Source: Pseudomonas laurentiana
GTDB lineage: Bacteria > Pseudomonadota > Gammaproteobacteria > Pseudomonadales > Pseudomonadaceae
Length of the DNA: 64,000 bases
Direction of reading: 5' to 3'
Assembly: GCF_014648275.1 (NCBI RefSeq)
Contig: NZ_BMQU01000005.1
Location: 186,001 to 250,000 of the forward strand
Made by a program: the position numbers and the translations under genes. The stretch's first letter is position 1, and every line of letters starts with the position of its first letter. This document shows positions 1 through 8,392 of the stretch, piece after piece. The notes beneath the pieces were generated by a model. The model saw only the letters and a list, made by a program, of their open reading frames with translations, had not been told where the DNA came from and did no database searches.

Positions 1-272
1 CAGACGATACCTTCATGGTCATGCACACGTAAATCACTGGCAACCTTACCGCACAGCCAGAAGCCAAACAGCATGGTCAGGCCCAACATCAGCCAATAAC
101 CCCAGTCTGGCAGCATTTGCCACAACGGCATGAACGGCAAGGCGACCAACGAGCCCCAGGTCCCTGGCGCCTTGGGCAAGGTACCCGAGCCGAAGCCGAA
201 TGCCATGAAATGCCAAGGGTTGCGCCAGACCGAAGGCGGAACAGGCTTCACCTGATTACGGTGATCGGTCAC
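1..272 (-). CDS. pgpA: Phosphatidylglycerophosphatase A (partial, N-terminal part)
   Basis: PgpA dephosphorylates phosphatidylglycerophosphate to phosphatidylglycerol in the inner membrane. Only the first ~90 codons are present; the C-terminus lies beyond the window edge. A GTG at 270-272 opens the frame. About 27 residues in comes the family signature FGSGTLPKAPGTWGSL, followed by hydrophobic stretches (MLPDWGYWLMLGLTMLFGF) expected of a polytopic enzyme. The start lies 9 bases after the thiL stop, so it is the next gene of the nrdR-rib-nusB-thiL run. The GTG start is chosen because no ATG precedes the signature. Confidence 0.88.
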   Translation of the reverse strand, partial: MTDHRNQVKPVPPSVWRNPWHFMAFGFGSGTLPKAPGTWGSLVALPFMPLWQMLPDWGYWLMLGLTMLFGFWLCGKVASDLRVHDHEGIV

Positions 273-281
273 GGTCTCTCC

Positions 282-1241
282 CTAATCCCTAAAATGTTGA
301 TAACCCCGTACAGCCGGGGTGATGTCGCGCCCTTCCCGATCATGCAAGCTGACACCTGAGCCAACCTCGACCCTGCCAACCACATGGATCGGCCATCCAG
401 CGGCCAGTAACCCCGGGAGCTCGGCGCCTGGAAGTGTGAACGCCAGCACATAGTCGTCGCCACCGGTCAATGCGGCGAGGCGCGCATCTTCCAGGCCCAA
501 AAAGCTTTGCAAAGCCTGGCTGACCGGCAGTGAGTCCTTCTGCAAGCGCAGCGCCACCTTCGATGCCGTGGCAATGTGCCCGCAATCAGCGAGCAAACCG
601 TCGGAGATATCCAGCGCTGAAGACGCCTTGCCACGCAACGCCTGGCCAAGTGCCAATTGCGGCGCTGGCGACCAGTAGTGCGCCAGCAGCGGCGCGGCCA
701 CCGACGGCTCAGCCTGGCGCTCTGCCAGCACCAGCGGCAAAGCACCGGCGGCATTGCCCAGCTCGCCGCCGACACACACCAGGTCACCGGGGCGTGCGCC
801 AGAACGGGTCAGCGCCTGCCCTGCCGGCACCCGACCGAACACCGTCATGGTCAGGCTCAACGGGCCACGGGTGGTGTCGCCACCGACCAGGCTCATGTTG
901 CACTGCCTGGCCATGCTATTAAGGCCTTCCGCATAGGCACGCAACCAGTCAGCCGAGGTATCCGGCAGGGTCAGGGCAAGGGTAAAGGCAAGGGGCGTGG
1001 CCCCCATCGCCGCCAAGTCGCTGGCGGCAACGGCCAGCGAACGCTGGCCAAGCAGGAACGGGTCGCTGTTGTGTGGAAAATGCACACCGACGACCAGCGT
1101 GTCGGTAGACACCGCCAACTGCTCGCCCGCAGGCAAGGCCAGCAGGGCGCAGTCGTCGCCGATGCCCAAGGCAACCCCTTCGCCACCTTGCGCACACGGC
1201 GCGGCAGCGAAGTAGTGGCGGATCAGCTCAAACTCACCCAT
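282..1241 (-). CDS. thiL: Thiamine-monophosphate kinase
   Basis: ThiL is the cytoplasmic ATP-dependent kinase that converts thiamine monophosphate to the cofactor thiamine diphosphate. The 319-residue length fits the family. It begins MGEFELI, has the Mg/ATP-binding GIGDDCALL near residue 26, STDTLV near 45, GGDTTRG near 120 and SALDISDGLLADCGH near 208, the typical acidic metal-binding motifs of the PurM/ThiL fold. It lies 18 bases downstream of nusB, so cotranscription with the riboflavin genes is likely. Confidence 0.95.
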   Translation of the reverse strand: MGEFELIRHYFAAAPCAQGGEGVALGIGDDCALLALPAGEQLAVSTDTLVVGVHFPHNSDPFLLGQRSLAVAASDLAAMGATPLAFTLALTLPDTSADWLRAYAEGLNSMARQCNMSLVGGDTTRGPLSLTMTVFGRVPAGQALTRSGARPGDLVCVGGELGNAAGALPLVLAERQAEPSVAAPLLAHYWSPAPQLALGQALRGKASSALDISDGLLADCGHIATASKVALRLQKDSLPVSQALQSFLGLEDARLAALTGGDDYVLAFTLPGAELPGLLAAGWPIHVVGRVEVGSGVSLHDREGRDITPAVRGYQHFRD

Positions 1242-1259
1242 CGGCCAGCAGCGCCGCGA

Positions 1260-1760
1260 TCAGCGCTTGTATGCCCGTACTTCGGCTTCGCGAAGCCGTG
1301 GAGCCAGCTTGTCGAGCACACCGTTGACGAACTTGTGGCCATCGGTGGCGCCAAAGACCTTGGCCAACTCGACACCTTCGTTGATCACAACGCGAAACGG
1401 CACGTCGACACGCTTGATGAACTCCCAGGTGGACAGGCGCAACACTGCCAGTTCCACTGGATCGAGCTCTTCGAGCGGCAGGTCCAGGCAGGGTGCCAGA
1501 GCCTTGTCGATTTCTTCCTTCATGACCGGAACCCCGTGCAGGATTTCACGGAAGTAGGCGCCATCGACATCGCTGAAATCGTTATCGACCCGGAATTGCG
1601 CTTCAATCTCGTTCAGCGATTGCTTGGCCATATGCCATTGGTACAGGGCCTGAGTCGCGAGCTGACGGGCTTCACGACGCTTGGCACTTTTCGATGGCTT
1701 GCCAGCATCCGCAGGTTTTGGATCGCGCGGGTTGAAACGATCGCTTTCGTCGCTAATCAC
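1260..1760 (-). CDS. nusB: Transcription antitermination factor NusB
   Basis: NusB binds boxA RNA together with ribosomal protein S10 (NusE) and supports antitermination of rRNA operons. The 166-residue protein has a charged, Pro/Lys-rich N-terminal extension of ~27 residues, then the all-helical core ([15 protein letters not shown] ... [13 protein letters not shown] ... [10 protein letters not shown]). Its ATG overlaps the ribH stop by four bases (ATGA), a sign of translational coupling. Confidence 0.95.
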   Translation of the reverse strand: MISDESDRFNPRDPKPADAGKPSKSAKRREARQLATQALYQWHMAKQSLNEIEAQFRVDNDFSDVDGAYFREILHGVPVMKEEIDKALAPCLDLPLEELDPVELAVLRLSTWEFIKRVDVPFRVVINEGVELAKVFGATDGHKFVNGVLDKLAPRLREAEVRAYKR

Positions 1761-2233
1761 TTGGCCTCCAACTGCGCCAGCAGGCTGACCATTTCCAGGG
1801 CGGACAGGGCTGCTTCAGCGCCCTTGTTGCCGGCCTTGGTACCGGAACGCTCGATGGCTTGTTCGATCGAGTCGACAGTCAAGACACCGAAAGACACCGG
1901 TACGCCGAACTCCATGGACACCTGGGCCAGGCCCTTGGTGCACTCGCCAGCCACGTATTCGAAATGCGGAGTACCGCCACGAATCACCGCGCCCAGGGCG
2001 ATGATGGCCGCGTATTCACTTTGCTGAGCGACTTTCTGTGCTACCAGCGGGATCTCGAATGCACCCGGGGCACGGATGATGGTGATGTCGCTTTCGCTGA
2101 CGCCGTGGCGAACCAGGGCATCAACGGCGCCGCTCACCAGGCTTTCGACGACGAAGCTGTTGAAGCGGCCAACCACCAAAGCATAGCGACCTTTGGGGGC
2201 GATGAAGGTACCTTCAATGGTCTTCAGAGTCAT
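1757..2233 (-). CDS. ribH: 6,7-dimethyl-8-ribityllumazine synthase
   Basis: RibH condenses 5-amino-6-ribitylamino-uracil with 3,4-dihydroxy-2-butanone 4-phosphate to give the lumazine precursor of riboflavin. The 158-residue sequence shows the family motifs [15 protein letters not shown] (residues ~22-36), [11 protein letters not shown] (~53-63) and [15 protein letters not shown] (~81-95, with the catalytic His). It lies 89 bases downstream of the RibB gene, and its stop overlaps the nusB start. Confidence 0.95.
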   Translation of the reverse strand: MTLKTIEGTFIAPKGRYALVVGRFNSFVVESLVSGAVDALVRHGVSESDITIIRAPGAFEIPLVAQKVAQQSEYAAIIALGAVIRGGTPHFEYVAGECTKGLAQVSMEFGVPVSFGVLTVDSIEQAIERSGTKAGNKGAEAALSALEMVSLLAQLEAK

Positions 2234-2322
2234 TCCGGGATTCTCATCTTAAAGAGCCAGGCCGCAACGACGCGGCCTGTGGGAGGTTTGGTCACGAACA
2301 CACAGGGCAGCAAACGCCTGCT

Positions 2323-3414
2323 TTATTCGGAGGGCACGTATTCTACAACTTCCAGATCGAATCCGGATATCGCATTAAATTTCATCGGCGAACTCATCAG
2401 GCGCATTTTGCGTACGCCGAGGTCCCGGAGAATCTGCGAACCCGCACCCACGGTGCTGTAAGTCGTTGGGGTTTTCACCTGAGCACTGTCGGCTGTCTCA
2501 CGGATATGTGCCAGCAGCACATCACCGTCCAGCGGGTGACCAAGCAACAACACCACACCACTGCCAGCCTCCGCCACCGCGCTCATTGCAGCACGCAGGC
2601 TCCAGCGGCCGGGCTGCTTGACCATCAGCAGGTCACGCAGCGGGTCCATGTTGTGCACCCGGACCAGGGTCGGTTCTTCCGCACAGATCTTGCCCAAGGT
2701 CAGCGCCAGGTGCACATCACCCTCGACCGAGTCACGGTAGGTGACCAGGTTGAATTGGCCCAATTCGCTGTCCAGCGGCTGCTCGGAAATCCGCTGAATG
2801 GTACGTTCGTGGATCATCCGGTAGTGAATCAGATCAGCGATGGTGCCGATCTTGATGCCGTGCTCGGCGGCAAACGCTTCCAGCTCCGGACGACGGGACA
2901 TGGTGCCGTCGTCGTTCATGACTTCGCAGATCACGCCGCTTGGTTCAAAACCGGCCATACGCGCCAGATCACATGCCGCCTCGGTATGGCCTGCACGGGC
3001 CAGCGTGCCGCCGGATTGCGCCATCAGCGGGAAAATGTGGCCTGGGCTGACGATGTCTTCGGCCTTGGCATCGCGTGCGGCAGCAGCTTGCACGGTGCGT
3101 GCACGGTCGGCAGCGGAGATACCGGTGGTGACGCCTTCGGCCGCCTCGATCGAGACAGTGAACTTGGTACCGAAGCCCGAGCCATTACGCGGCGCCATCA
3201 ACGGCAACTTGAGCAGCTCACAGCGCTCACGCGACATCGGCATGCAGATCAGGCCACGGGCGTGCTTGGCCATGAAGTTGATGTGTTCCGCCTTGCAGGC
3301 CTCGGCGGCCATGATCAGGTCGCCTTCGTTCTCGCGGTCTTCGTCATCCATGAGGATGACCATTTTGCCCTGGCGGATATCTTCAACCAGTTCTTCGATG
3401 CTGTTGAGCGCCAC
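2323..3414 (-). CDS. ribB: 3,4-dihydroxy-2-butanone-4-phosphate synthase fused to a degenerate GTP cyclohydrolase II-like domain (RibBX type)
   Basis: The N-terminal ~200 residues are a complete DHBP synthase: DDEDRENEGDL metal/substrate motif near residue 24, the S-P-G-H-I-F-P-L and GHTEAACDL segments, and the conserved E of CEVMNDDG. The C-terminal half aligns with GTP cyclohydrolase II (YRDSVEGDVHLAL, LVRVH) but lacks the Cys cluster of the zinc site and the RQEGRGIGL-type motif, so it is probably not a cyclohydrolase. This matches the RibBX variant known in proteobacteria, and a true ribA is expected elsewhere. The start is GTG at 3414 behind AGAAGGGGG; a longer in-frame ATG at 3432 would leave no ribosome site. 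It is 18 bases from the riboflavin synthase gene. Confidence 0.9.
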   Translation of the reverse strand: MALNSIEELVEDIRQGKMVILMDDEDRENEGDLIMAAEACKAEHINFMAKHARGLICMPMSRERCELLKLPLMAPRNGSGFGTKFTVSIEAAEGVTTGISAADRARTVQAAAARDAKAEDIVSPGHIFPLMAQSGGTLARAGHTEAACDLARMAGFEPSGVICEVMNDDGTMSRRPELEAFAAEHGIKIGTIADLIHYRMIHERTIQRISEQPLDSELGQFNLVTYRDSVEGDVHLALTLGKICAEEPTLVRVHNMDPLRDLLMVKQPGRWSLRAAMSAVAEAGSGVVLLLGHPLDGDVLLAHIRETADSAQVKTPTTYSTVGAGSQILRDLGVRKMRLMSSPMKFNAISGFDLEVVEYVPSE

Positions 3415-3432
3415 GCGGCACCCCCTTCTCAT

Positions 3433-4098
3433 TCAGGATTTCAGGTAGCCGTTGGCGGCCAGGAAACTTTCAGTGATACCGCTGCCCTTGGTCGACTCGG
3501 CGGCTTTGTCGCCGAGCAACAGACGCTCCAGGTAACGGGCCAACAGGTCGACCTCAAGGTTGACCCGACGACCAGCGCGGTAGTCGGCCATGATGGTTTC
3601 GGCCAGGGTGTGAGGCACGATTGTCAGCTCGAACTCGGCGCCATCGACGGCATTCACCGTCAGGCTGGTACCGTCGACGGTAATCGACCCCTTGTGCGCA
3701 ACGTACTTGGCCAGCTCCTTTGGCGCACGAACACGGAACTGGATGGCGCGAGCGTTATCGCTACGCGATATGATTTCGCCGACACCGTCGACGTGGCCGC
3801 TGACCAGATGACCACCCAATCGGGTCGTCGGCGTCAGGGCTTTTTCCAGGTTGACCCGGCTGCCGCTCTTGAGGTCGGAAAAGGCGGTGCAGTCCAGGGT
3901 TTCACGACTGACGTCGGCCCAGAAGCCATCACCTGGCAGCTCGACTGCCGTCAGGCAAACGCCATTCACCGCAATGCTGTCGCCAAGTTTCACATCACTC
4001 AGGTCAAGCTTGCCGGTCTCGACATAAACCCGTACATCGCCACCCTTTGGGGTCAACGAGCGGATGCTGCCGATAGATTCGATGATGCCTGTGAACAT
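3433..4098 (-). CDS. ribE: Riboflavin synthase alpha subunit
   Basis: This enzyme dismutates two 6,7-dimethyl-8-ribityllumazine molecules to riboflavin and the pyrimidinedione. The protein is 221 residues and consists of two homologous lumazine-binding barrels: MFTGIIESIG, VNGVCLTAVE and GGHLVSGHVDG in and at the end of the first; a second barrel with TVDGTSLTVNAV. The ATG at 4098 follows GAGGAG, whereas the frame stays open for 32 codons upstream with no family similarity. It sits between ribD (43 bases) and ribB (18 bases) in a riboflavin operon. Some species call this gene ribC. Confidence 0.95.
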   Translation of the reverse strand: MFTGIIESIGSIRSLTPKGGDVRVYVETGKLDLSDVKLGDSIAVNGVCLTAVELPGDGFWADVSRETLDCTAFSDLKSGSRVNLEKALTPTTRLGGHLVSGHVDGVGEIISRSDNARAIQFRVRAPKELAKYVAHKGSITVDGTSLTVNAVDGAEFELTIVPHTLAETIMADYRAGRRVNLEVDLLARYLERLLLGDKAAESTKGSGITESFLAANGYLKS

Positions 4099-4141
4099 GA
4101 GTCCTCCTCGAGAACGGGCCGCGCGTGGCGCAAGCCGAAAA

Positions 4142-5272
4142 TTATACGCCGGACGCCGGCACAGGGATCGCGGTGACTCGCCAGTCATCGCCAACCGCTC
4201 GCATTTCAGTGATTTTCAATGCTGGCGCCTCGCTCATGCGGGCCAGCGGCCAATCAAGCAGCGGCCTGGCGCTTGAACCAAGAAACTTGCCGGCAATGAA
4301 CAGCTGATACTCATCCACCAGCCCGGACTGCGCAAAGGCCCCGGCAAGCCCGGGCCCCGCCTCGACCAATACCTCATTGACCCCACGTGCCGCCAGCTCA
4401 AGCAGCAGTGCACGCAGATCGACACGACCGTCCTGTCCCGGCAGTTGCAGCAGCTCAACACCGGCCTGTGCATAGCGTTCATCACCTGCGGCAGCGGTCG
4501 CCACCAGCGCCGGCCCTGCCTGATAGAACGAGGCCTCCAGCGGCAGGCGCAGACGCCCATCGATCAACACACGCAGCGGCTGGCGAGCCAGCGCCAACGC
4601 CGTATTTTCTGCGTCCAGCCCCAGCTCCTCAGCGCGAACAGTCATCCGGGCATTGTCCGCGATCACGCTTTCAGCGCTGGTCAGCACAACGCTTGAACGC
4701 GCCCGCAGGCGCTGCACAGCCGAGCGCGCAGCAGGGCCGGTGATCCACTGACTCTCGCCACTGGCCATGGCGGTGCGGCCATCGAGACTCATCGCCAGTT
4801 TGACCCGCACATAAGGCAGGCCGTGCTCCATACGCTTGAGAAAGCCCGGGTTCAACGCACGCGCCTCGGCCTCAAGCACCCCGCTGGACACTTCAATACC
4901 GGCATCGGCCAAGCGCTTCAGGCCTTGACCTGCAACCTGAGGATTGGGGTCCTGCATGGCCGCCACCACCCGCGCCACTCCCGCATTGACCAGCGCCTCG
5001 GCACAAGGCGGCGTACGCCCGTGATGGCTGCAGGGTTCAAGGGTGACATAGGCGCAGGCACCACGGGCCAATTCGCCCGCCTGGCGCAAGGCATGAACCT
5101 CAGCATGCGGCTCACCGGCGCGGACATGCCAGCCTTCCCCCACCACCTGGCCATCGCGCACGATCACGCAGCCAACGCGAGGATTGGGGTGGGTTGAGTA
5201 CAGGCCCTTGCGCGCCAGCTCGAGGGCGCGGGCCATATAGTGAGCATCCAGCACAGCGCGTTCAGTGGGCAT
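4142..5272 (-). CDS. ribD: Bifunctional pyrimidine deaminase / 5-amino-6-(5-phosphoribosylamino)uracil reductase
   Basis: RibD catalyses the second and third steps of riboflavin synthesis. The N-terminal zinc deaminase domain is clear: HAEVHAL supplies His/Glu, and the PCSHHGRTPPC segment supplies the two Cys ligands. The C-terminal NADPH reductase domain begins around residue 150 (VKLAMSLDGRTA). From the ATG at 5272 it is 376 residues, a normal length. An alternative GTG two codons upstream (5278) overlaps the nrdR stop; either start gives tight coupling to nrdR. Confidence 0.94.
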   Translation of the reverse strand: MPTERAVLDAHYMARALELARKGLYSTHPNPRVGCVIVRDGQVVGEGWHVRAGEPHAEVHALRQAGELARGACAYVTLEPCSHHGRTPPCAEALVNAGVARVVAAMQDPNPQVAGQGLKRLADAGIEVSSGVLEAEARALNPGFLKRMEHGLPYVRVKLAMSLDGRTAMASGESQWITGPAARSAVQRLRARSSVVLTSAESVIADNARMTVRAEELGLDAENTALALARQPLRVLIDGRLRLPLEASFYQAGPALVATAAAGDERYAQAGVELLQLPGQDGRVDLRALLLELAARGVNEVLVEAGPGLAGAFAQSGLVDEYQLFIAGKFLGSSARPLLDWPLARMSEAPALKITEMRAVGDDWRVTAIPVPASGV

Positions 5273-5274
5273 GA

Positions 5275-5739
5275 TCACTCTTTAGCCGGCTCACGGGCCA
5301 GACGGTCAATCTCTTCACGGAATTCATCGAGGTCCTGGAAGCGTCGGTAGACCGAGGCAAAGCGGATGTAGGCGACCTCATCGAGCTTCTGCAGCTCAGC
5401 CATTACCAGTTCGCCCACAACCAGCGATTTGACTTCGCGCTCGCCGGTTGCCCGCAACTTGTGCTTGATGTGCGCCAGCGCGGCTTCCAGTCGCTCGACA
5501 CTGACCGGGCGTTTTTCCAGCGCGCGCTGCATGCCGGCCCGCAGTTTGTCCTCATCAAACGGCTGGCGACTGCCATCCTGTTTGATCAAACGTGGCAGGA
5601 CCAGTTCGGCGGTTTCAAAGGTAGTAAAGCGCTCACCGCAGGCAACGCATTCGCGCCGACGGCGCACTTGCTCACCCTCGGCGACCAGTCGCGAGTCGAT
5701 GACTTTGGTGTCGTTGGCACCGCAGAAGGGACAGTGCAT
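5275..5739 (-). CDS. nrdR: Transcriptional repressor NrdR
   Basis: NrdR represses ribonucleotide reductase genes by binding NrdR boxes, with an ATP-cone sensing (d)ATP. The 154-residue protein starts MHCPFCG, giving a zinc ribbon with CPFC and CVACG pairs (residues 3-34), followed by an ATP-cone domain ([20 protein letters not shown]). The ATG at 5739 is preferred because the zinc ribbon begins at residue 3. It heads the nrdR-ribD run and is divergent from the lipoprotein gene at 5846. Confidence 0.95.
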   Translation of the reverse strand: MHCPFCGANDTKVIDSRLVAEGEQVRRRRECVACGERFTTFETAELVLPRLIKQDGSRQPFDEDKLRAGMQRALEKRPVSVERLEAALAHIKHKLRATGEREVKSLVVGELVMAELQKLDEVAYIRFASVYRRFQDLDEFREEIDRLAREPAKE

Positions 5740-5845
5740 GGTGGCAGGCAACAAAAAAAGGGAGGGCCATGGTAGCGCATCTCACTGGCAAGACAAGCCA
5801 AAGGGTTTACCATCCAGTGAGGAAACCTCCTCAAGGAACCTCTCC

Positions 5846-6292
5846 ATGCGCTTTCGAGCACTCATTCTGCTCAGTTTTGCCGGCCTGCTTGCCGCCTGCA
5901 GCAGCGATGCGCCCAAACAGATGCAAACAAACACCGCACCGACCACCAGCAAGCTGCCTGCGCCCCTTGGCCCTCTGCCGGCCTATCAGCGCGAACTCAG
6001 TGGCACCCTGCTGGATATCCCGGCCAACGCCGATGTCGAACTGGCGTTACTGGTCATTGATGAACGTGGACGTCCGCAGCGCTTGCTGGCCAGCAGCTCG
6101 CTTACAGGTAACGGCCAGGCACTGCCCTTCCATTTACGCTTCAATCCCGAAGCCTTCCCGAGTGGTGCGCGTGTTGAACTACGCGGTCGCGCCAGCCAGT
6201 CGGGGCAACTGATCCTGCACTTGCCGGCGCTGCGGGTTACCCAGGCAACAACCCAGGCCACGGGGCCCCTGCGCTTCGAGAAGGCGCCATGA
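5846..6292 (+). CDS. YbaY-type envelope lipoprotein
   Basis: The gene encodes 148 residues with a lipoprotein signal ([20 protein letters not shown]; lipobox LLAAC, predicted lipid on Cys18). Asp/Ala rather than a clear retention signal follow, so the target membrane is uncertain. The mature part is a single beta-rich domain ([16 protein letters not shown]...[10 protein letters not shown]...[15 protein letters not shown]) resembling the YbaY/YscW pilotin-like family of unknown detailed role. The ATG at 5846 is preferred over the frame running back to 5429, which is antisense to nrdR. Its stop overlaps the next gene by four bases (ATGA). Confidence 0.8.
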   Translation: MRFRALILLSFAGLLAACSSDAPKQMQTNTAPTTSKLPAPLGPLPAYQRELSGTLLDIPANADVELALLVIDERGRPQRLLASSSLTGNGQALPFHLRFNPEAFPSGARVELRGRASQSGQLILHLPALRVTQATTQATGPLRFEKAP

Positions 6293-6954
6293 CAGCAGCA
6301 CCGTCATCGCTTCAAGGGGCGTTAAGTGAACTGCTCGGCGATGCGCGCCTGGTAGCCAGTCCTCTGCCGGGCAGCGACCTGAAACTCTGGCTCATCGATG
6401 CGGACAATATGGACCGCGCCTTCAGTCCCGAAGAAACCCGACGCATCCTCCATGAGCCTCCTTACTGGAGCTTCTGTTGGGCCAGCGGCCTGGCCATGGC
6501 GCGCTACTTGTGTGAACGACCTGAATGGGTTGAAGGCAAGCGCGTACTCGACTTCGGCGCAGGTTCTGGCATTGCAGGTATTGCCGCAGCCAAGGCCGGC
6601 GCCCTTGAAGTGGTGGCGTGCGACCTTGACCCACTGGCCCTGGATGCCTGCCGGGCCAACGCTGAACTGAACGGGGTGAGCCTGAATTACTCGGCTGATT
6701 TCTTTGCCGAAGCAGACCGCTTCGACCTGATTCTGGTCGCCGACGTGCTCTATGATCGGGCCAACCTGCCGCTACTCGATGAATTCCTCAGCCGCGGCCG
6801 CGAAGCCTTGGTAGCCGACTCCAGAGTGCGTGACTTCAGCCACCCGCTGTATCAATCACTGGGCGTCCTCGAAGCCCTGACCTTGCCTGACCTGGCGGAG
6901 CCTCACGAATTCCGCCGGGTCAGCCTGTACCATGCCAGCCGCGAGCCTTTATAG
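6289..6954 (+). CDS. Class I SAM-dependent methyltransferase (nicotinamide/ETF-beta-lysine methyltransferase-like)
   Basis: The 221-residue protein has a Rossmann SAM-binding core: [20 protein letters not shown] (motif I, residues ~85-104), [18 protein letters not shown] (motif II) and [12 protein letters not shown] (motif IV, residues ~144-155). The upstream [12 protein letters not shown] segment is typical of the methyltransferase-16 / ETFBKMT-like group that methylates protein lysines. Actual substrate is unknown. It is translationally coupled to the lipoprotein gene and ends 31 bases before cnoX. Confidence 0.8.
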   Translation: MTAAPSSLQGALSELLGDARLVASPLPGSDLKLWLIDADNMDRAFSPEETRRILHEPPYWSFCWASGLAMARYLCERPEWVEGKRVLDFGAGSGIAGIAAAKAGALEVVACDLDPLALDACRANAELNGVSLNYSADFFAEADRFDLILVADVLYDRANLPLLDEFLSRGREALVADSRVRDFSHPLYQSLGVLEALTLPDLAEPHEFRRVSLYHASREPL

Positions 6955-6985
6955 TGATGTCATTCAAGGATTTGCGAGAGTCGCG

Positions 6986-7858
6986 ATGAGTCAAGAAACG
7001 CCGTACATTTTCGACGCCAGCGCTGCCAACTTCGATCAGCTGGTGATCGCCAACTCCCATCATAAGCCGGTACTGGTGGATTTCTGGGCCGAATGGTGTG
7101 CGCCGTGCAAAGCGCTGATGCCGCTGCTTGCACAAATCACCGAGAGCTATCAGGGCGAATTGCTGCTGGCCAAGGTCAACTGTGACATCGAGCAGGACAT
7201 CGTTGCACGCTTCGGCATCCGTAGCCTGCCGACCGTAGTGCTGTTCAAGGATGGCCAGCCGGTTGATGGCTTCGCTGGTGCCCAGCCTGAGTCGGCAATC
7301 CGTGCCCTACTTGAACCCCATGTACAAATGCCGCCTCCACCAGCAGCCGACCCGCTGGAGCTGGCCCAGGCACTGTTTGCTGAAGGACGCTTTGGTGATG
7401 CCGAGGCTACGCTCAAGGCGCTGCTCACTGAAGACAACAGCAACGCAGGCGCATTGATTCTCTACGCCCGCTGCCTGGCCGAGCGCGGGGAACTGGGCGA
7501 AGCCCAGACGGTCCTCGATGCGGTGAAAAGCGATGAGCACAAGGCCGCACTGGCCGGTGCCAAAGCTCAGTTGACCTTCCTCCGGCAGGTTACAGACCTG
7601 CCCGACGCAGCCACGCTGAAGACACGTCTGGCGCAGAATGCCGGGGACGATGAAGCGCTTTACCAACTGGCCATACATCAACTGTCGCGCCAGCAGTACG
7701 AAGCGGCGCTAGAGGCATTGCTGAAACTGTTCGTGCGCAACCGTGGCTATGACGGTGGCGTGCCGCACAAGACATTGCTGCAGGTGTTCGACCTGCTGGG
7801 CAATGATCACCCGCTGGTAGGCACCTACCGACGCAAGCTGTTTGCAGCACTGTACTGA
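6986..7858 (+). CDS. cnoX: Thioredoxin-TPR co-chaperone CnoX (YbbN family)
   Basis: CnoX combines an N-terminal thioredoxin domain with C-terminal tetratricopeptide repeats and protects clients from irreversible oxidation, handing them to chaperonins. Here the 290-residue protein has WAEWCAPCK with both cysteines (Cys38/Cys41), unlike the SxxC of E. coli YbbN, so redox activity is possible. RSLPTVVLF gives the cis-Pro. Residues ~125-290 carry helical repeats (LELAQALFAEGRFGDAEATL and following). The start is ATG 6986 behind GCGAGAG; the frame upstream overlaps the methyltransferase. The gene ends at a 12-bp perfect hairpin. Confidence 0.88.
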   Translation: MSQETPYIFDASAANFDQLVIANSHHKPVLVDFWAEWCAPCKALMPLLAQITESYQGELLLAKVNCDIEQDIVARFGIRSLPTVVLFKDGQPVDGFAGAQPESAIRALLEPHVQMPPPPAADPLELAQALFAEGRFGDAEATLKALLTEDNSNAGALILYARCLAERGELGEAQTVLDAVKSDEHKAALAGAKAQLTFLRQVTDLPDAATLKTRLAQNAGDDEALYQLAIHQLSRQQYEAALEALLKLFVRNRGYDGGVPHKTLLQVFDLLGNDHPLVGTYRRKLFAALY

Positions 7859-7884
7859 GCATCGTTTCAGGTATCAGCGTATTG

Positions 7885-7913
7885 CCGGTCCCTGCACACG
7901 CTGCAGGGACCGG
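7885..7913. terminator. Hairpin between convergent cnoX and the 7918-8262 gene
   Basis: A perfect 12-bp inverted repeat (CCGGTCCCTGCA / TGCAGGGACCGG, five-base loop CACGC) lies between two convergent stop codons. There is no strong T-run on either side, so it may be a weak or factor-assisted bidirectional terminator. Confidence 0.6.
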
Positions 7914-7917
7914 ACGC

Positions 7918-8262
7918 TTATCCAAGCCAACGATACACCGGCGCATCCGCCCCGCTTTCAACCTTCACCTGCGCACTATGGCGCAAGCGCACCAACAGAC
8001 GCTTGCCCGCCGCAGCACTGCCGGCAAGCGCGGCCAGCGCCTCCAACAACTCTGGCCCATTGAGCTGCCCTGCCTGACGCAACAAGGTCAGCGCCGCTTG
8101 CCACTGCACATCATCCGGACGCGCGCCCGGCGTGCTGGTTTCAGTTGGCGAAGCGACCGGCAAAGCGCGCTCCACGTGCCCACCCAACTGCGCCCACTCG
8201 GCCGGATCAAGCTCCAGCGTCAGGTCCACCGGCCATTCACCAATATGCCCTCGAATACGCAC
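7918..8262 (-). CDS. Hypothetical protein, unrecognised, divergent from the ZrgA operon
   Basis: I do not recognise this family. The predicted protein is 114 residues, soluble, Ala/Leu/Glu-rich, with no signal peptide or membrane segment. It begins VRIRGHIGEWPVDLTLELDP and ends APVYRWLG; the middle is helical (LTLLRQAGQLNGPELLEALAALAG). The GTG at 8262 is chosen because GGAGGAGAGG precedes it by a few bases; a longer frame to 8337 lacks a ribosome site and would run nearly into the zrgA promoter. Its start faces the ZrgA-type gene across 130 bases, with a Zur-like palindrome between them, so common regulation is possible. Confidence 0.65.
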   Translation of the reverse strand: MRIRGHIGEWPVDLTLELDPAEWAQLGGHVERALPVASPTETSTPGARPDDVQWQAALTLLRQAGQLNGPELLEALAALAGSAAAGKRLLVRLRHSAQVKVESGADAPVYRWLG

Positions 8263-8346
8263 ACACCTCTCCTCCAAGCCTTCTGATAGCCCATGCTCCC
8301 ATGGCGACAGGCTGTCGCCAAGCACGCTGGCAACCACCCAATAATT

Positions 8347-8356
8347 TGTTATAACA
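8347..8356. promoter_or_regulatory. Candidate Zur operator (TGTTATAACA palindrome)
   Basis: A perfect 10-bp palindrome, TGTTATAACA, lies 36 bases before the ZrgA-type start and 84 bases from the divergent gene. TGTTATA half-sites are characteristic of proteobacterial Zur boxes. The half-sites here are joined directly rather than separated, and the flanks are only partly symmetrical. The assignment rests mainly on the zinc-associated gene that follows. Confidence 0.5.
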
Positions 8357-8392
8357 TTGCGCTTTAAGCCTCGCCTCTACGGAGACCGTTCC

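Noticed and set aside
2234-2322. FMN riboswitch before the riboflavin genes
   Set aside because: The gaps before ribH (89 bases), ribB (18 bases) and nrdR do not contain the length or conserved pattern of an RFN element.
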